A stretch of 64,000 nt of DNA from Candidatus Woesearchaeota archaeon. GTDB lineage: Archaea; Nanobdellota; Nanobdellia; Woesearchaeales; JACPJR01. Below the pieces are notes generated by a model. It saw only the letters and a program-made list of their open reading frames with translations. It ran no database searches and had not been told where the DNA came from. The translations under genes were made by a program, and so were the position numbers. Shown piece by piece: positions 7,749 to 17,098 of the stretch. Within the stretch, counting starts at the first letter, position 1. Every line of letters starts with the position of its first letter. The stretch spans positions 50,812 through 114,811 of the forward strand of contig JACPJR010000003.1 of assembly GCA_016187565.1 (NCBI GenBank), written 5' to 3'.

Positions 7749-8806
7749 TTTTCAGCATTTTTCAAAAGAGGTGGTTCATTATTCGACGGTTACGGCACCA
7801 AAAAATTATCTTTACGCTTCTCTTTATATTGCTGCTTATTCTAGTCTTTTTAGTTATCCATCCCTACCTTGGCACGATTCTAGCAGCAATGATATTGAGT
7901 TATACCTTTTATCCCGTCTACAAAAGGTTATTAGGCTTGGTGCGTTACCAATGGCTTGCATCATTGCTTACCTGTGTACTGATTCTGGTTATCATTGTGT
8001 TACCGGTTATTTTTTTACTCAGTTCCCTGTTCACTGAGGTCTTGAATTCTTATCATTTTGTTGTTAGTACCGCGAATCAACTGAATGTATCTTCTTCAAG
8101 CTTTGCGCAGTTTGTACAGGAAGAAACTGGCTATGTGTTAAATATTCAGGACATCGCTGAAAAAGGGCTCCAGACGGCCCTTACTGCACTTCGCGCTCTT
8201 TTTGTTACCTTGCCAAAACGGATGTTCCATGTATTTATCATGTTCTTTCTGATGTATTATCTGTTTAAGGATGGCGATAAACTTGTAGGCTACCTCAAGC
8301 GAGCTCTTTCGATGAAAGAGAAACATCATCTTGAGATTATGAAACAGATCGATGATGTGGTGTATGCCGTTGTCTATGGCTATGTAATAACTTCTCTTAT
8401 CCAAGGGATTCTTGGTGGACTTGGTTTCTTTATCTTTGGCATAACCTCTCCTTTATTATGGGGTATGGTCATGGCGCTCTTTGCCTTTATTCCTTTCCTG
8501 GGTACCTGGCTGATCTGGCTTCCGGCAAGTCTCTTTCTGATCCTTCAAGGGATTCTCACGCCTGAGGTGAATAGTATCTTTTATGGCATTGGGCTCTTCC
8601 TCTATGGATTATTTGTGGTAAGTGCCATTGATAATATTGTTCGCCCTATTATTATTGGTAACAGAACAAAGATTCATCCTGCAATTATTTTTATTGGTGT
8701 CCTTGGTGGTTTGGCCATGTTTGGTTTTATTGGTATTGTTGTTGGCCCATTACTGTTAGCACTCCTGCGAACATTTATTGATATCTACCACAGAGATGTA
8801 TCCTAA
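7712..8806 (+). CDS. AI-2E family transporter (permease)
   Basis: Integral membrane protein of the AI-2E/YdiK/PerM family, about 340-360 residues with about 7-8 membrane segments. Typical motifs are FYPVYKRL after the first segment, the central LPKRMFHVFIMFFLMYYLFKDG, GVMIQG-type ITSLIQGILGG, FIPFLGTWLIWLPASL, and DNIVRPIIIG near the end. The true start is unclear. The only ATG or GTG before the first membrane helix is at 7712/7715, inside the tRNA-Val 3' half. The next ATG (7886) would delete that helix. A start at an ATT or similar codon between 7748 and 7790, after the GAGGTGG at 7763-7769, is an alternative. Substrate is unknown. Confidence 0.85.
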   Translation: MVNVPGSNPGGPIFSIFQKRWFIIRRLRHQKIIFTLLFILLLILVFLVIHPYLGTILAAMILSYTFYPVYKRLLGLVRYQWLASLLTCVLILVIIVLPVIFLLSSLFTEVLNSYHFVVSTANQLNVSSSSFAQFVQEETGYVLNIQDIAEKGLQTALTALRALFVTLPKRMFHVFIMFFLMYYLFKDGDKLVGYLKRALSMKEKHHLEIMKQIDDVVYAVVYGYVITSLIQGILGGLGFFIFGITSPLLWGMVMALFAFIPFLGTWLIWLPASLFLILQGILTPEVNSIFYGIGLFLYGLFVVSAIDNIVRPIIIGNRTKIHPAIIFIGVLGGLAMFGFIGIVVGPLLLALLRTFIDIYHRDVS

Positions 8807-8833
8807 GCATCAACGAGAAAGGTGAGAAATAAC

Positions 8834-10324
8834 ATGAAACTTCGAGTAACTGATTTAGATATTCGCACCGGAGGACCACTTATTGCCTTGATGCACAAAG
8901 AAGATGCTCATTTTCTTGATCTCTTTCCCATGGATCGTGTGAGAATTAGGAAAGGAAAACATGAGGCCATTGCTATCATCGACATTGCAGAATCAAGTAA
9001 GCTTATTCAGCCTGGTCGTCTTGGCCTTTTTGAGGAACTCCTTGAGATTTTGCATGCACGAGATGACCAACTCGTAAAGATTCACTTAGAAGCAAAGCCT
9101 CGTTCAATCCAGTATATCAAGAAGAAGCTCAATGGGTATCACTTGAGTTATTATGAGCTTAATGCTATTGTCAAAGACATTGTTGATAATAAACTCAGCG
9201 ATATTGAGCAGACCTACTTCATCAGTAGCTGTTATACGCATGGGCTTAGCACAAAAGAAACCTTGAATTTAACCAGAGCTATTGTTCATAATGGTGATCG
9301 CTTTACTACGTCGGTATATCCTGTTCTTGATAAGCATTCGATTGGTGGTGTTGCCGGTAATAGAACAACTATGATTGTTGTTCCTATTGTTGCATCAACA
9401 GGGCTCTGTATGCCTAAAACAAGTTCACGTTGTATTACTAGCCCCGCAGGAACGGCTGATACCATGGAGGTACTTGCTCCAGTGGAATTCACCATTCCTG
9501 CAATGAGGAAGATTGTCCAGAAAGTGAATGCTTGTATTATTTGGGGAGGTGCTGTTAATCTTGCACCCGCAGATGATAAACTCATCAAGGTTGAACATCC
9601 GCTTGAAATTGATGCTCGGGGTAATTTATTGGCGAGTATTATGGCCAAAAAAAGATCTGTTTCAAGTAGTCATGTTTTGATTGATATTCCTATTGGCAAA
9701 GGAGCAAAAATTGCAACACGAGAAGGAGCAGAGCATCTCAAGGTTGATTTTATTGCTATCGGAGAACGACTGGGCATCACGGTTCGGGTTATTATTACTG
9801 ATGGCTCACAGCCGATTGGTAATGGATTGGGTCCTTCACTCGAAGCACGGGATGTCCTGTATATCCTCATGAATCATGAACGAGCCCCTCAGGACCTAAA
9901 AAAGAAATCAATTATGATGGCAGGTATCTTATTGGAAATGGGTGGCAAAGCCAAAAAAGGCGAGGGACATAAGCTTGCAAAAGAGATCCTTGAAAGCGGC
10001 ATGGCATGGCAAAAGATGAAAGAGATCATCAAAGCACAGGGAGGAAACTGCTTTGATCCAGAAAAAATTCCTTTGGGAAGGTATACCAAACAGGTACGAG
10101 CAACACGCCATGGAAAGGTAAAACATATTGATAATCGTACCTTTGCAAAGATAGCCCGCCTTGCCGGTGCTCCTCTAGACAAAGAGGCTGGAGTATATCT
10201 CCAAAAGAAAAAAGGCGATGAGGTAGCACAAGGATCAGTACTCTTTACGATTTATGCAGCGAGCAAGCCAAAGCTAGCTTATGCCTATCAGGCGTGTCGT
10301 GCTTTTGATGGAATTTCGTACTAA
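8834..10324 (+). CDS. deoA: AMP phosphorylase
   Basis: Converts AMP and phosphate to adenine and ribose 1,5-bisphosphate, the first step of the archaeal pentose-bisphosphate pathway that feeds form III RuBisCO. 496 residues. An N-terminal archaeal-specific domain (~85 residues, starting MKLRVTDLDI) precedes the pyrimidine-phosphorylase fold, with DKHSIGGVAGNRTT (phosphate binding) and SSRCITSPAGTADTMEVL. GTG at 8822 is part of the ribosome-binding sequence AAAGGTGAG, so ATG at 8834 is the start. Ribose-1,5-bisphosphate isomerase and RuBisCO are not in this window. The gene follows the AI-2E permease by 27 nt, probably in the same transcript. Confidence 0.92.
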   Translation: MKLRVTDLDIRTGGPLIALMHKEDAHFLDLFPMDRVRIRKGKHEAIAIIDIAESSKLIQPGRLGLFEELLEILHARDDQLVKIHLEAKPRSIQYIKKKLNGYHLSYYELNAIVKDIVDNKLSDIEQTYFISSCYTHGLSTKETLNLTRAIVHNGDRFTTSVYPVLDKHSIGGVAGNRTTMIVVPIVASTGLCMPKTSSRCITSPAGTADTMEVLAPVEFTIPAMRKIVQKVNACIIWGGAVNLAPADDKLIKVEHPLEIDARGNLLASIMAKKRSVSSSHVLIDIPIGKGAKIATREGAEHLKVDFIAIGERLGITVRVIITDGSQPIGNGLGPSLEARDVLYILMNHERAPQDLKKKSIMMAGILLEMGGKAKKGEGHKLAKEILESGMAWQKMKEIIKAQGGNCFDPEKIPLGRYTKQVRATRHGKVKHIDNRTFAKIARLAGAPLDKEAGVYLQKKKGDEVAQGSVLFTIYAASKPKLAYAYQACRAFDGISY

Positions 10325-10366
10325 CGAAAGAAAAGGTTTATTAATGCTCGGATACCACCCTAGGGA

Positions 10367-12193
10367 ATGGAGCGAGATATGATTGTTGTACTGGACTTTG
10401 GTGGCCAGTACTGTCACTTAATTGCCAGGCGCATACGCCAACTTGGTGTCTATGCCATTGTTATGCCCTGTGAGACTTCTGCTCAAAACATACGTGAAGC
10501 TGGCAAGGTACGAGGGATTATTTTTTCAGGCGGACCATCCAGCATCTATGATCCTCACGCACCGCGCTGTGATCCAAAGCTCTTTGATCTTCATCTTCCT
10601 ATTCTTGGGCTTTGCTATGGTCATCAGTTAATGGCTTCACTTTGTGGAGGAACTGTCGTGAAAGGAACGCATAGAGAATATGGCCGAGCAGAACTTACTC
10701 TTGCTGGAGAATCTAAGCTCTTTGCTTCTGTTCCCTCTCCGACGTTGGTTTGGATGAATCATGGTGATACAGTTACCAAAGCTCCTCCTCTGTTTTCTGT
10801 TCTTGGGTCAACAGAAGATTGTCCTGTTGCTGCTATGGGAGACTTAGAGCATCACTGGTATGGACTCCAGTTTCATCCTGAAGTAACGCACACTGAACAT
10901 GGCATGCAGATGCTGACGCATTTTGTCTTTGCTATTTGTCATGCCAAAAAATCTTGGGATATGGCTCATATTCTTGATGAAAAACTTCAGGAAATCCGTG
11001 CACAGGTCGGGAATAAAAACATCTTTTTGCTCGTTAGCGGAGGAATTGATAGTACGGTTTGCTTTGCTCTGCTTAACAAAGCCCTTGAACCAACGCATGT
11101 CTATGGTCTCCATATCGATAATGGTTTACTACGAAAAGACGAATGCGCCTTGGTTAAGGCATCATTTTACGAGCATGGGTTTACCAATTTTCATGTTGTT
11201 GATGCTTCCCACACGTTTCTTGAACGCTTACGTAACGTCTATGACCCAGAAGACAAGCGTGCTATTATCGGAGAGACCTTTATTGCTGTTTATCAACAAG
11301 AACTTGCTAAGCTCCATCTGAATGTTGAGGACTGGCTTTTGGGTCAAGGGACTATTTATCCTGACACCATTGAAACAAAGGGCTCGGCACAGGCAGATCT
11401 CATTAAAACACATCATAATCGAGTTGCACTTGTCAGAGAAATGATCAAAAAAGGGCATGTTATTGAGCCGTTAAAAGAGCTTTACAAGGATGAAGTACGA
11501 GAGTTAGGATTGCAACTTGGTTTGCCGGATAAACTCGTGTATCGTCATCCTTTCCCAGGTCCAGGATTAGCGGTTCGCTGCCTCTGTGCACGTGCTTCTG
11601 ATACTATTGTTAATGCACCAGAGGTAACACAACGAATAAACAAACTCAGCATGCCTTTTGGACTTAAAGCAGTTATATTGCCTCTTCGTTCAGTAGGAAT
11701 CCAGGGAGATGCACGCTCCTATAAACATCCGGTTGCCCTTGTTGGTAAATTTCCTGGTTGGGATATTCTTGAACAACTCTCGACGCAAATGACGAATAGC
11801 GTACCAGAAATCAACCGAGTCGTTTATACCGTGCATTGGTCATGCTCATCCTCATTACTGGACCATCCGACTATTAAACAAAGTGATCTCTCTCACGAAC
11901 GTATAAAACTGTTACAGGACATTGACGAAGTGACTATGCAACATCTCCATGATAACGGTCTCTATGATAAGATCTGGCAGATGCCCACGGTTTTAATTCC
12001 TCTAAGCTTTGCAGGAAAAGAATGCGTCGTGCTTAGACCTGTTGAATCACGAGAGGCAATGACCGCGCGCTTTTATCATATGGATTGGAAGATACTTATG
12101 CCTCTTGCAGAACGCTTGTTGCAACAATACCCCCTTGATGTTCTCTTTTATGATGTAACCAATAAACCGCCGGGAACAATTGAGTGGGAATAA
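10367..12193 (+). CDS. guaA: GMP synthase (glutamine-hydrolysing), one-chain
   Basis: Converts XMP to GMP using glutamine and ATP. The glutamine amidotransferase domain has C83 in GLCYGHQLM and the H170/E172 pair in QFHPEV. The ATP pyrophosphatase P-loop is LLVSGGIDST near residue 225. RHPFPGPGLAVRCL marks the dimerisation domain. At 608 residues it is longer than the ~525-residue bacterial enzyme; the extra length lies in the C-terminal region, as in eukaryotic-type enzymes. Many euryarchaea split this into two subunits. TTTATTAA at 10337-10344 places transcription start at ~10366, supporting a leaderless ATG at 10367; ATG at 10379 behind GGAG is an alternative. Confidence 0.94.
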   Translation: MERDMIVVLDFGGQYCHLIARRIRQLGVYAIVMPCETSAQNIREAGKVRGIIFSGGPSSIYDPHAPRCDPKLFDLHLPILGLCYGHQLMASLCGGTVVKGTHREYGRAELTLAGESKLFASVPSPTLVWMNHGDTVTKAPPLFSVLGSTEDCPVAAMGDLEHHWYGLQFHPEVTHTEHGMQMLTHFVFAICHAKKSWDMAHILDEKLQEIRAQVGNKNIFLLVSGGIDSTVCFALLNKALEPTHVYGLHIDNGLLRKDECALVKASFYEHGFTNFHVVDASHTFLERLRNVYDPEDKRAIIGETFIAVYQQELAKLHLNVEDWLLGQGTIYPDTIETKGSAQADLIKTHHNRVALVREMIKKGHVIEPLKELYKDEVRELGLQLGLPDKLVYRHPFPGPGLAVRCLCARASDTIVNAPEVTQRINKLSMPFGLKAVILPLRSVGIQGDARSYKHPVALVGKFPGWDILEQLSTQMTNSVPEINRVVYTVHWSCSSSLLDHPTIKQSDLSHERIKLLQDIDEVTMQHLHDNGLYDKIWQMPTVLIPLSFAGKECVVLRPVESREAMTARFYHMDWKILMPLAERLLQQYPLDVLFYDVTNKPPGTIEWE

Positions 12194-12209
12194 TCCTTAG
12201 GTGAAGATT

Positions 12210-14150
12210 ATGCAATTCAGAACCTATACCCTAGATCCATTTCAGGAAGAAGCAATCCATGCTATTGGGCAAAATGCCTCTGTCCTTGTTTCAGCTCCTA
12301 CGGGAAGTGGAAAAACCCTTATTGCAGATTATATTATTGACAAGGACATTAAAGAAGGCAAACGTGTTATCTACACCGCGCCGATTAAGGCGCTCTCTAA
12401 TCAGAAGTATAAGGATTTTACACATCAGTATGGTTCAGATACCATTGGCTTGATTACCGGAGACATCGTTATCCAACCCAGAGCACAAGTTCTTATTATG
12501 ACCACTGAAATTTATCGCAACATGGCCATTGCAAAAGATCCGCTTCTTGAGGATGTGTCTTATTGTATCATGGATGAAATTCATTTTATCAGTGATGAAG
12601 AGCGAGGATATATCTGGGAAGAATCTATTATTTTTAGCCCTCCTCATATTAGGTTTTTATTTTTGTCTGCAACTATCCCCAATGCAAAAGAATTCGCAGG
12701 ATGGGTAAAAAAAATCAAAGCACATGATGTTGCTATTATCCAGCACACTGATCGTCCTGTTCCTCTGCAGGTGTTGTTTTACGATGCTACCTTCGGCTTA
12801 ACGAGTTTGGCAAAGATCCATCAGCAGCGAGAGCTGGATAAAGTGCCTGTCTATTACAATCCGTATCACCGTAAGTCATTTCAGAAGCAGTTTGTTCCAC
12901 GGCCTTCCTTTACTGAAGTTGTTGGAGCACTGGCTAAAGAACAGAAGTTGCCCTGCATCTACTTTGTTTTTTCACGTGCAAAGACCCAAGAGTATGCCAA
13001 GAAACTTGCCTCAGGCCAGATACTCTTTCCTCATCATCCAAAACTTCATCAACGCATTGGTCAACTCTTTCAGCAGATTAGTCCTGAAGTTGTCACCTTA
13101 CCCTCAACAAAGCTCCTTCGACAGTGTCTCGGTAAGGGTATTGGTTTTCATCATGCAGGGCTCTTGCCGGATGTTAAAGAGATTGTTGAGGTGCTTTTTG
13201 GTGAGGGATTGCTCCAGGTGTTGTTTGCTACAGAAACCTTTGCTGTTGGAGTAAATATGCCTGCACGGAGCGTGTGTTTTGACGGGCTTCGCAAGTATAC
13301 TGGAAAGGGTTTTCGCTACCTCACCTCTAAAGAGTTCTTTCAGATTGCGGGTCGAGCAGGACGACGTGGTATGGATCGTGTTGGATATGCCATTGCACTT
13401 GTTGATCGGAAAACCGATGATTTAGGAAGGATAAAGGTGTTTACCACAGCAGATACCTTACCCTTACGTTCACAGTTTAAGCTCTCCTACAATACGGTTC
13501 TCAATATGGTTCATCGTCATAGTGTTCAAGAGATTGAACAACTCCTTATGATGAATCTCTATACCTATCAACAGCTCAAAGAAAAACATCGTAATGCCTT
13601 TGTCTTACGTTCCATTAAAGCACGGTATACACGCATTGTCAAAACCCTTATGCAGATGGGATATATTCATGAGGGAGAGCTTACTGCATTGGGCATGTTT
13701 ACCATACAGATTTATTCCAATGAACTGGAGATTTCCCAGCTCTTTGGAACAGCATCCTTTTCCTTAGATGAATACACCATTCTGTTACTGCTTGCATGTC
13801 TTGTGTATGAACCGAAACGTGATACACGATTCTTTCATACAGTTCCTTCAAGAAAAATTACGACATTACAGCAGCACCTCTCCCATCATCCGTATCTTAA
13901 GAAAGGAAAATGGTGGCATCAAATGGAACAGCTCACCGCTTTGATCCAGCCCTGCTATGAACACAAAAAATTTATTGAACTTCTCCAGAACACGACCATG
14001 CCCGAGGGCGATATCATACGGTTATTCATGCAACTTCTTGATAAATTAGAGCAGATTGATCGTGCCTCACAGGATGAAACGCTTATTGCAAAAGTCCGCA
14101 ATGCAAAATACCTCATCCGCTCTTGTTTAGAAGGAATCCATGTGTTCTAA
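12210..14150 (+). CDS. Ski2-like DExH RNA/DNA helicase
   Basis: Superfamily 2 helicase of the Ski2/Mtr4 type, 646 residues. Motif I is APTGSGKT (residues 29-36), motif Ia TAPIKALSNQKY, motif II DEIH (122-125), motif III LSATIPN, motif V ATETFAVGVNMPAR and motif VI QIAGRAGRRGMD. The DEIH box and QIAGRAGRRG favour Ski2/Mtr4-like RNA helicases over Hel308. The C-terminal ~200 residues are helical, without the Mtr4 arch. It may work with the exosome, but no exosome gene is in the window. GTG at 12201 is part of AGGTGAAG; ATG at 12210 follows it at 5-nt spacing. It starts 16 nt after guaA. Confidence 0.9.
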   Translation: MQFRTYTLDPFQEEAIHAIGQNASVLVSAPTGSGKTLIADYIIDKDIKEGKRVIYTAPIKALSNQKYKDFTHQYGSDTIGLITGDIVIQPRAQVLIMTTEIYRNMAIAKDPLLEDVSYCIMDEIHFISDEERGYIWEESIIFSPPHIRFLFLSATIPNAKEFAGWVKKIKAHDVAIIQHTDRPVPLQVLFYDATFGLTSLAKIHQQRELDKVPVYYNPYHRKSFQKQFVPRPSFTEVVGALAKEQKLPCIYFVFSRAKTQEYAKKLASGQILFPHHPKLHQRIGQLFQQISPEVVTLPSTKLLRQCLGKGIGFHHAGLLPDVKEIVEVLFGEGLLQVLFATETFAVGVNMPARSVCFDGLRKYTGKGFRYLTSKEFFQIAGRAGRRGMDRVGYAIALVDRKTDDLGRIKVFTTADTLPLRSQFKLSYNTVLNMVHRHSVQEIEQLLMMNLYTYQQLKEKHRNAFVLRSIKARYTRIVKTLMQMGYIHEGELTALGMFTIQIYSNELEISQLFGTASFSLDEYTILLLLACLVYEPKRDTRFFHTVPSRKITTLQQHLSHHPYLKKGKWWHQMEQLTALIQPCYEHKKFIELLQNTTMPEGDIIRLFMQLLDKLEQIDRASQDETLIAKVRNAKYLIRSCLEGIHVF

Positions 14151-14231
14151 ACGTATTCATCCGAGAGTAGTTATCTGGTAAAGGTTTATATACTCTCAAA
14201 TTTTCCACGAAAATAAATTGGAGGAATTACT

Positions 14232-15119
14232 ATGATTGAATCATTACTGAATACACGAGCCAAAACTGGCATTGCAACCCTTGCTGTAACTCTTCTTACT
14301 ACAGGCTGTGCAGGACATGTCCGAACTCATGCTCCCCAATCAATAACCTTAGGACCAGGAGTATACGTCGTTACTTCTGATGGAATTGAACAAACTAACT
14401 CCGGTAATATAGCTGAACCCGGATATCATATAAGAGATCTTACCCCTGATGCTGAGATAGAGACATACTTGGCGAAAGAGGGATATCTCCCGAGTAATGG
14501 ATACCTCCGGAGCACTCAAGGGATTGGGCAAGTTGATTCTGTTAATGTAACTGAACCAGGCGGATATCTTACTGGAGATCGTATTACTCCTGCTGAGGAT
14601 CTGCTATCTGCTGATAACCTTTCTCCTGCTGGTATGATAGCCTATGGTCTTGTTTCAGGAGCTGCTATTGAAAATGCAAATAATCCATATGAAGTAGCAC
14701 AAAGAACAGCGTTTGCGCAGGAAACGTTTTTGTATACTTTAGATATACTTATGGATACGTGGAGTGATAGGGAAAGTGCTAAGCCGTTTGATATTGCTGT
14801 TAGTGCCTTGATTTTAGGCCAAGGCTTTAATGAAGTTTGTGATCGGATTTATGGAGACGCTGATGGGGGATTTGAACCGTCAGATTATGCCCATGTTATT
14901 GACACCTTTGGTGGATACAGTGGTCAAGGTCCTGGTCCTGATAACCCTGGTTTATGGATGCTTAGAGCCTATGGAGATACTGCTTTGAGAGATCTTAGTG
15001 ACCGGCAGGAAGGTTATTGCTCTCCTTCTAATGTCGTAATGGACATACTAGAAGTGGCAGGCTTATATTATGAAGCTTTTGCAGAATTCCGAGGTTGTGA
15101 TCCTCCTACTCCTGAGTAA
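14232..15119 (+). CDS. Predicted lipoprotein, function unknown
   Basis: 295 residues with a bacterial-type lipoprotein signal: a hydrophobic run ending in LLTTGC-AG, cysteine at about residue 27. After it comes a region with repeated short motifs (N-x-AEPGYHIRDLTP and N-V-TEPGGYLTGDRITP, about 45 residues apart), which suggests a duplicated segment. The rest looks alpha-helical. I do not recognise a family. TTTATATA (14185-14192) and GGAGG (14220-14224) give a clear promoter and ribosome-binding site. Processing would need LspA, present at 23520. Confidence 0.8.
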   Translation: MIESLLNTRAKTGIATLAVTLLTTGCAGHVRTHAPQSITLGPGVYVVTSDGIEQTNSGNIAEPGYHIRDLTPDAEIETYLAKEGYLPSNGYLRSTQGIGQVDSVNVTEPGGYLTGDRITPAEDLLSADNLSPAGMIAYGLVSGAAIENANNPYEVAQRTAFAQETFLYTLDILMDTWSDRESAKPFDIAVSALILGQGFNEVCDRIYGDADGGFEPSDYAHVIDTFGGYSGQGPGPDNPGLWMLRAYGDTALRDLSDRQEGYCSPSNVVMDILEVAGLYYEAFAEFRGCDPPTPE

Positions 15120-15155
15120 GAGCGTATGTCTGGAAAAGATTTCTTGACGTCTCAG

Positions 15156-15542
15156 CTATAAGGGAGAGGTAGGAAAGCTTTGTTGTTCGGTAATCTTGTA
15201 CACTAATCCTTGTCTGCACTGTCGATCAGTTATTGGTAGAGGACTTCGGTGAATCTCATTGGGAAACCTGCCCTGTACAAAGTATCGAATGCTTCCTGTC
15301 CGGTTTGTTGGCGCTTCTTGGTATTCTCCTCTCGCATACCATCCTTGACGGACCAATACGCCACCATCACGTTCGCTTACCGTAAAGGGGATAATTGCTT
15401 CAAATATGCCTCCCATTGGTGCTCGTATAACAACATAGTCAGCATTGCTTATCGCATTTGGATCTCGTACCTGTTCTAGGGGTAAAGTCCCAATATTAAG
15501 ATGAGATTGATAAAAACGGAGAATAACTTCTTCTGGCGTCAT
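15156..15542 (-). CDS. Hypothetical protein
   Basis: 128 residues, soluble, unrecognised. The composition and spacing of hydrophobic residues suggest a small alpha/beta fold (VVIRAPMGGIFEAIIPFTV, then GVLVRQGWYARGEY). A TATA element ATTTATATAA on the minus strand (about 15562-15571) is ~26 nt before the ATG, so the message is probably leaderless. It is convergent with the lipoprotein gene that ends at 15119. Confidence 0.65.
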   Translation of the reverse strand: MTPEEVILRFYQSHLNIGTLPLEQVRDPNAISNADYVVIRAPMGGIFEAIIPFTVSERDGGVLVRQGWYARGEYQEAPTNRTGSIRYFVQGRFPNEIHRSPLPITDRQCRQGLVYKITEQQSFPTSPL

Positions 15543-15680
15543 AATATTTGAGAAATCAGGCTATGTTATATAAATCTTAGCGATTTTAATCTCTTTGACA
15601 GAATAACAGATTCTACGAACACCTTATTGTTACTGAATAGTAACGAAACATTTATAAATCATGGATATATTACACTGTCC

Positions 15681-15827
15681 ATGAGGCATCAAATCTGTGT
15701 GACCTTAGATGAGGAAACCCACGTAAAGATAAGAGAAAGAATGCGTAGTGTCAAGTATCGAAGTAAGAGTCATCTCATAGAATGTGCAGTAGTCCATTTC
15801 TTGGAAAAAGGTGAGGATAATGCTTGA
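15681..15827 (+). CDS. Small ribbon-helix-helix protein
   Basis: 48 residues. MRHQICVTLDEETHVKIRERM gives the beta strand and first helix of a ribbon-helix-helix DNA-binding fold; SKSHLIECAVVHFLEKG gives the second helix. TTTATAAA at 15651-15658 is 27 nt upstream of the ATG at 15681, which fixes the start and rejects a longer reading from 15627. The stop overlaps the start of the next gene by 8 nt (AATGCTTGA), so the two are co-translated. Small RHH genes overlapping a larger gene often encode antitoxins or autoregulators. Confidence 0.75.
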   Translation: MRHQICVTLDEETHVKIRERMRSVKYRSKSHLIECAVVHFLEKGEDNA

Positions 15828-17067
15828 TACCCTTGTTGATACTCCCCTGTTAAGTACAGTGATCTTACCCTTAGATCAACGGTTATCTCACGAATTGCTT
15901 GAGAATGCCGTTCGAAGCTCGTCAGCTGTCTTAGTTGAGAGTCAAGGGCTTTTACCTCTTGGAGATACGGGTACTTCTGAACCTGTTGAGGGTATTCCTC
16001 TGAGACTCTTTGAAGAAGCGGATCGAACTCATGTTCCTCTTTTATTTCTACGAGAGGGACATGAAGCAGGATATAGAAGAAAGATGGATATGCTTAAAGC
16101 AAGAGGCGCTGTTGAACTTGGTGCTTTACCTTCACAAGCGTTTACCGTTCGCTACGGGTTACAGCGAATTGTGGATCAGGCATCAGCTATGCATGGACTT
16201 CGAACTCCTCAAGCTGCACATGCTATTCGAGAAGATGCTGCACGAGTCTTTGCACGTCCTGATTTTTCGAGACAAAATGCATATCAACGGTTTATGATGA
16301 GTTCTATACTTCAGGAGCTTGCAGATGAACTCACGACAACAGAAGGTCCTCTGGTTATTGATTGTGGTCATATTGACTCACCAAAATTCACTCCAACGAA
16401 TGCAGATCGCATGATCTTCTTAGAAGGTATCGCTCTCTTTTATTATTTGAAGGATAGGGGACATGATGTCCGACTCGGTATTCTGGTTAATGAAACCTAT
16501 GCCATTAATAAATTAGGGCTTCCAGAAGCCAGAAAAGTATTTGATACACTTCAAGAACAACGCAAGCAAACAGGATCACATCATATTATTGATGAAACCT
16601 ACAGAGTCTTTTTGGATCAAGCAGGAATCAATCCTCAAGATGATGTGTTATGCAGCTTTGAGGGGCATTACATGCACAATGGCAGGCAACGACTTGCTCG
16701 TCATCGGAATGGCAAATCTACCTTCATGACTGATCTTGTGGAAGAGCCAGAGGGTATCTTTTCATTAGAGGGAACAGGAGATGATGCGCTAAAACGACCA
16801 CTGTATTATGCAAGCGGCGCTCCGAATTGTCACCTTGTGTCAGGCATCCACAATGAATGGTACGCACGTAAAGGCATACAAACCGTTGTGTATTTGCGTG
16901 ATATAACGCAAAGCAATCGAAGAGGAGATCCTGTTGAATGTGGCATTCGTGGAGGAGCGCAAACAGCTGTCAGAACATTAGGTGTTACTATTACTGCGTA
17001 TTTTGTACCCTATGTGCCTGATCCGATACGTCAGGTAACAGCCTTACCCACGCAAAAACTGACCTAA
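15820..17067 (+). CDS. Hypothetical protein translationally coupled to a ribbon-helix-helix gene
   Basis: 415 residues, not recognised. ATG at 15820 follows AAGGTGAGG. It looks soluble. Candidate functional residues cluster in VIDCGHIDSPKFTP (near 185) and in two late conserved-looking blocks, LCSFEGHYMHNGRQ and GSGAPNC-like ASGAPNCHLVSGIHNEWYAR. The many Asp, His and Cys residues there could form an active site, but this is only an impression. The overlap with the RHH gene makes a regulator/effector unit plausible. It is convergent with the TrmB-like gene. Confidence 0.75.
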   Translation: MLDTLVDTPLLSTVILPLDQRLSHELLENAVRSSSAVLVESQGLLPLGDTGTSEPVEGIPLRLFEEADRTHVPLLFLREGHEAGYRRKMDMLKARGAVELGALPSQAFTVRYGLQRIVDQASAMHGLRTPQAAHAIREDAARVFARPDFSRQNAYQRFMMSSILQELADELTTTEGPLVIDCGHIDSPKFTPTNADRMIFLEGIALFYYLKDRGHDVRLGILVNETYAINKLGLPEARKVFDTLQEQRKQTGSHHIIDETYRVFLDQAGINPQDDVLCSFEGHYMHNGRQRLARHRNGKSTFMTDLVEEPEGIFSLEGTGDDALKRPLYYASGAPNCHLVSGIHNEWYARKGIQTVVYLRDITQSNRRGDPVECGIRGGAQTAVRTLGVTITAYFVPYVPDPIRQVTALPTQKLT

Positions 17068-17098
17068 GCACTCTTTTGACCTTTTTCATTGCTCTTGC

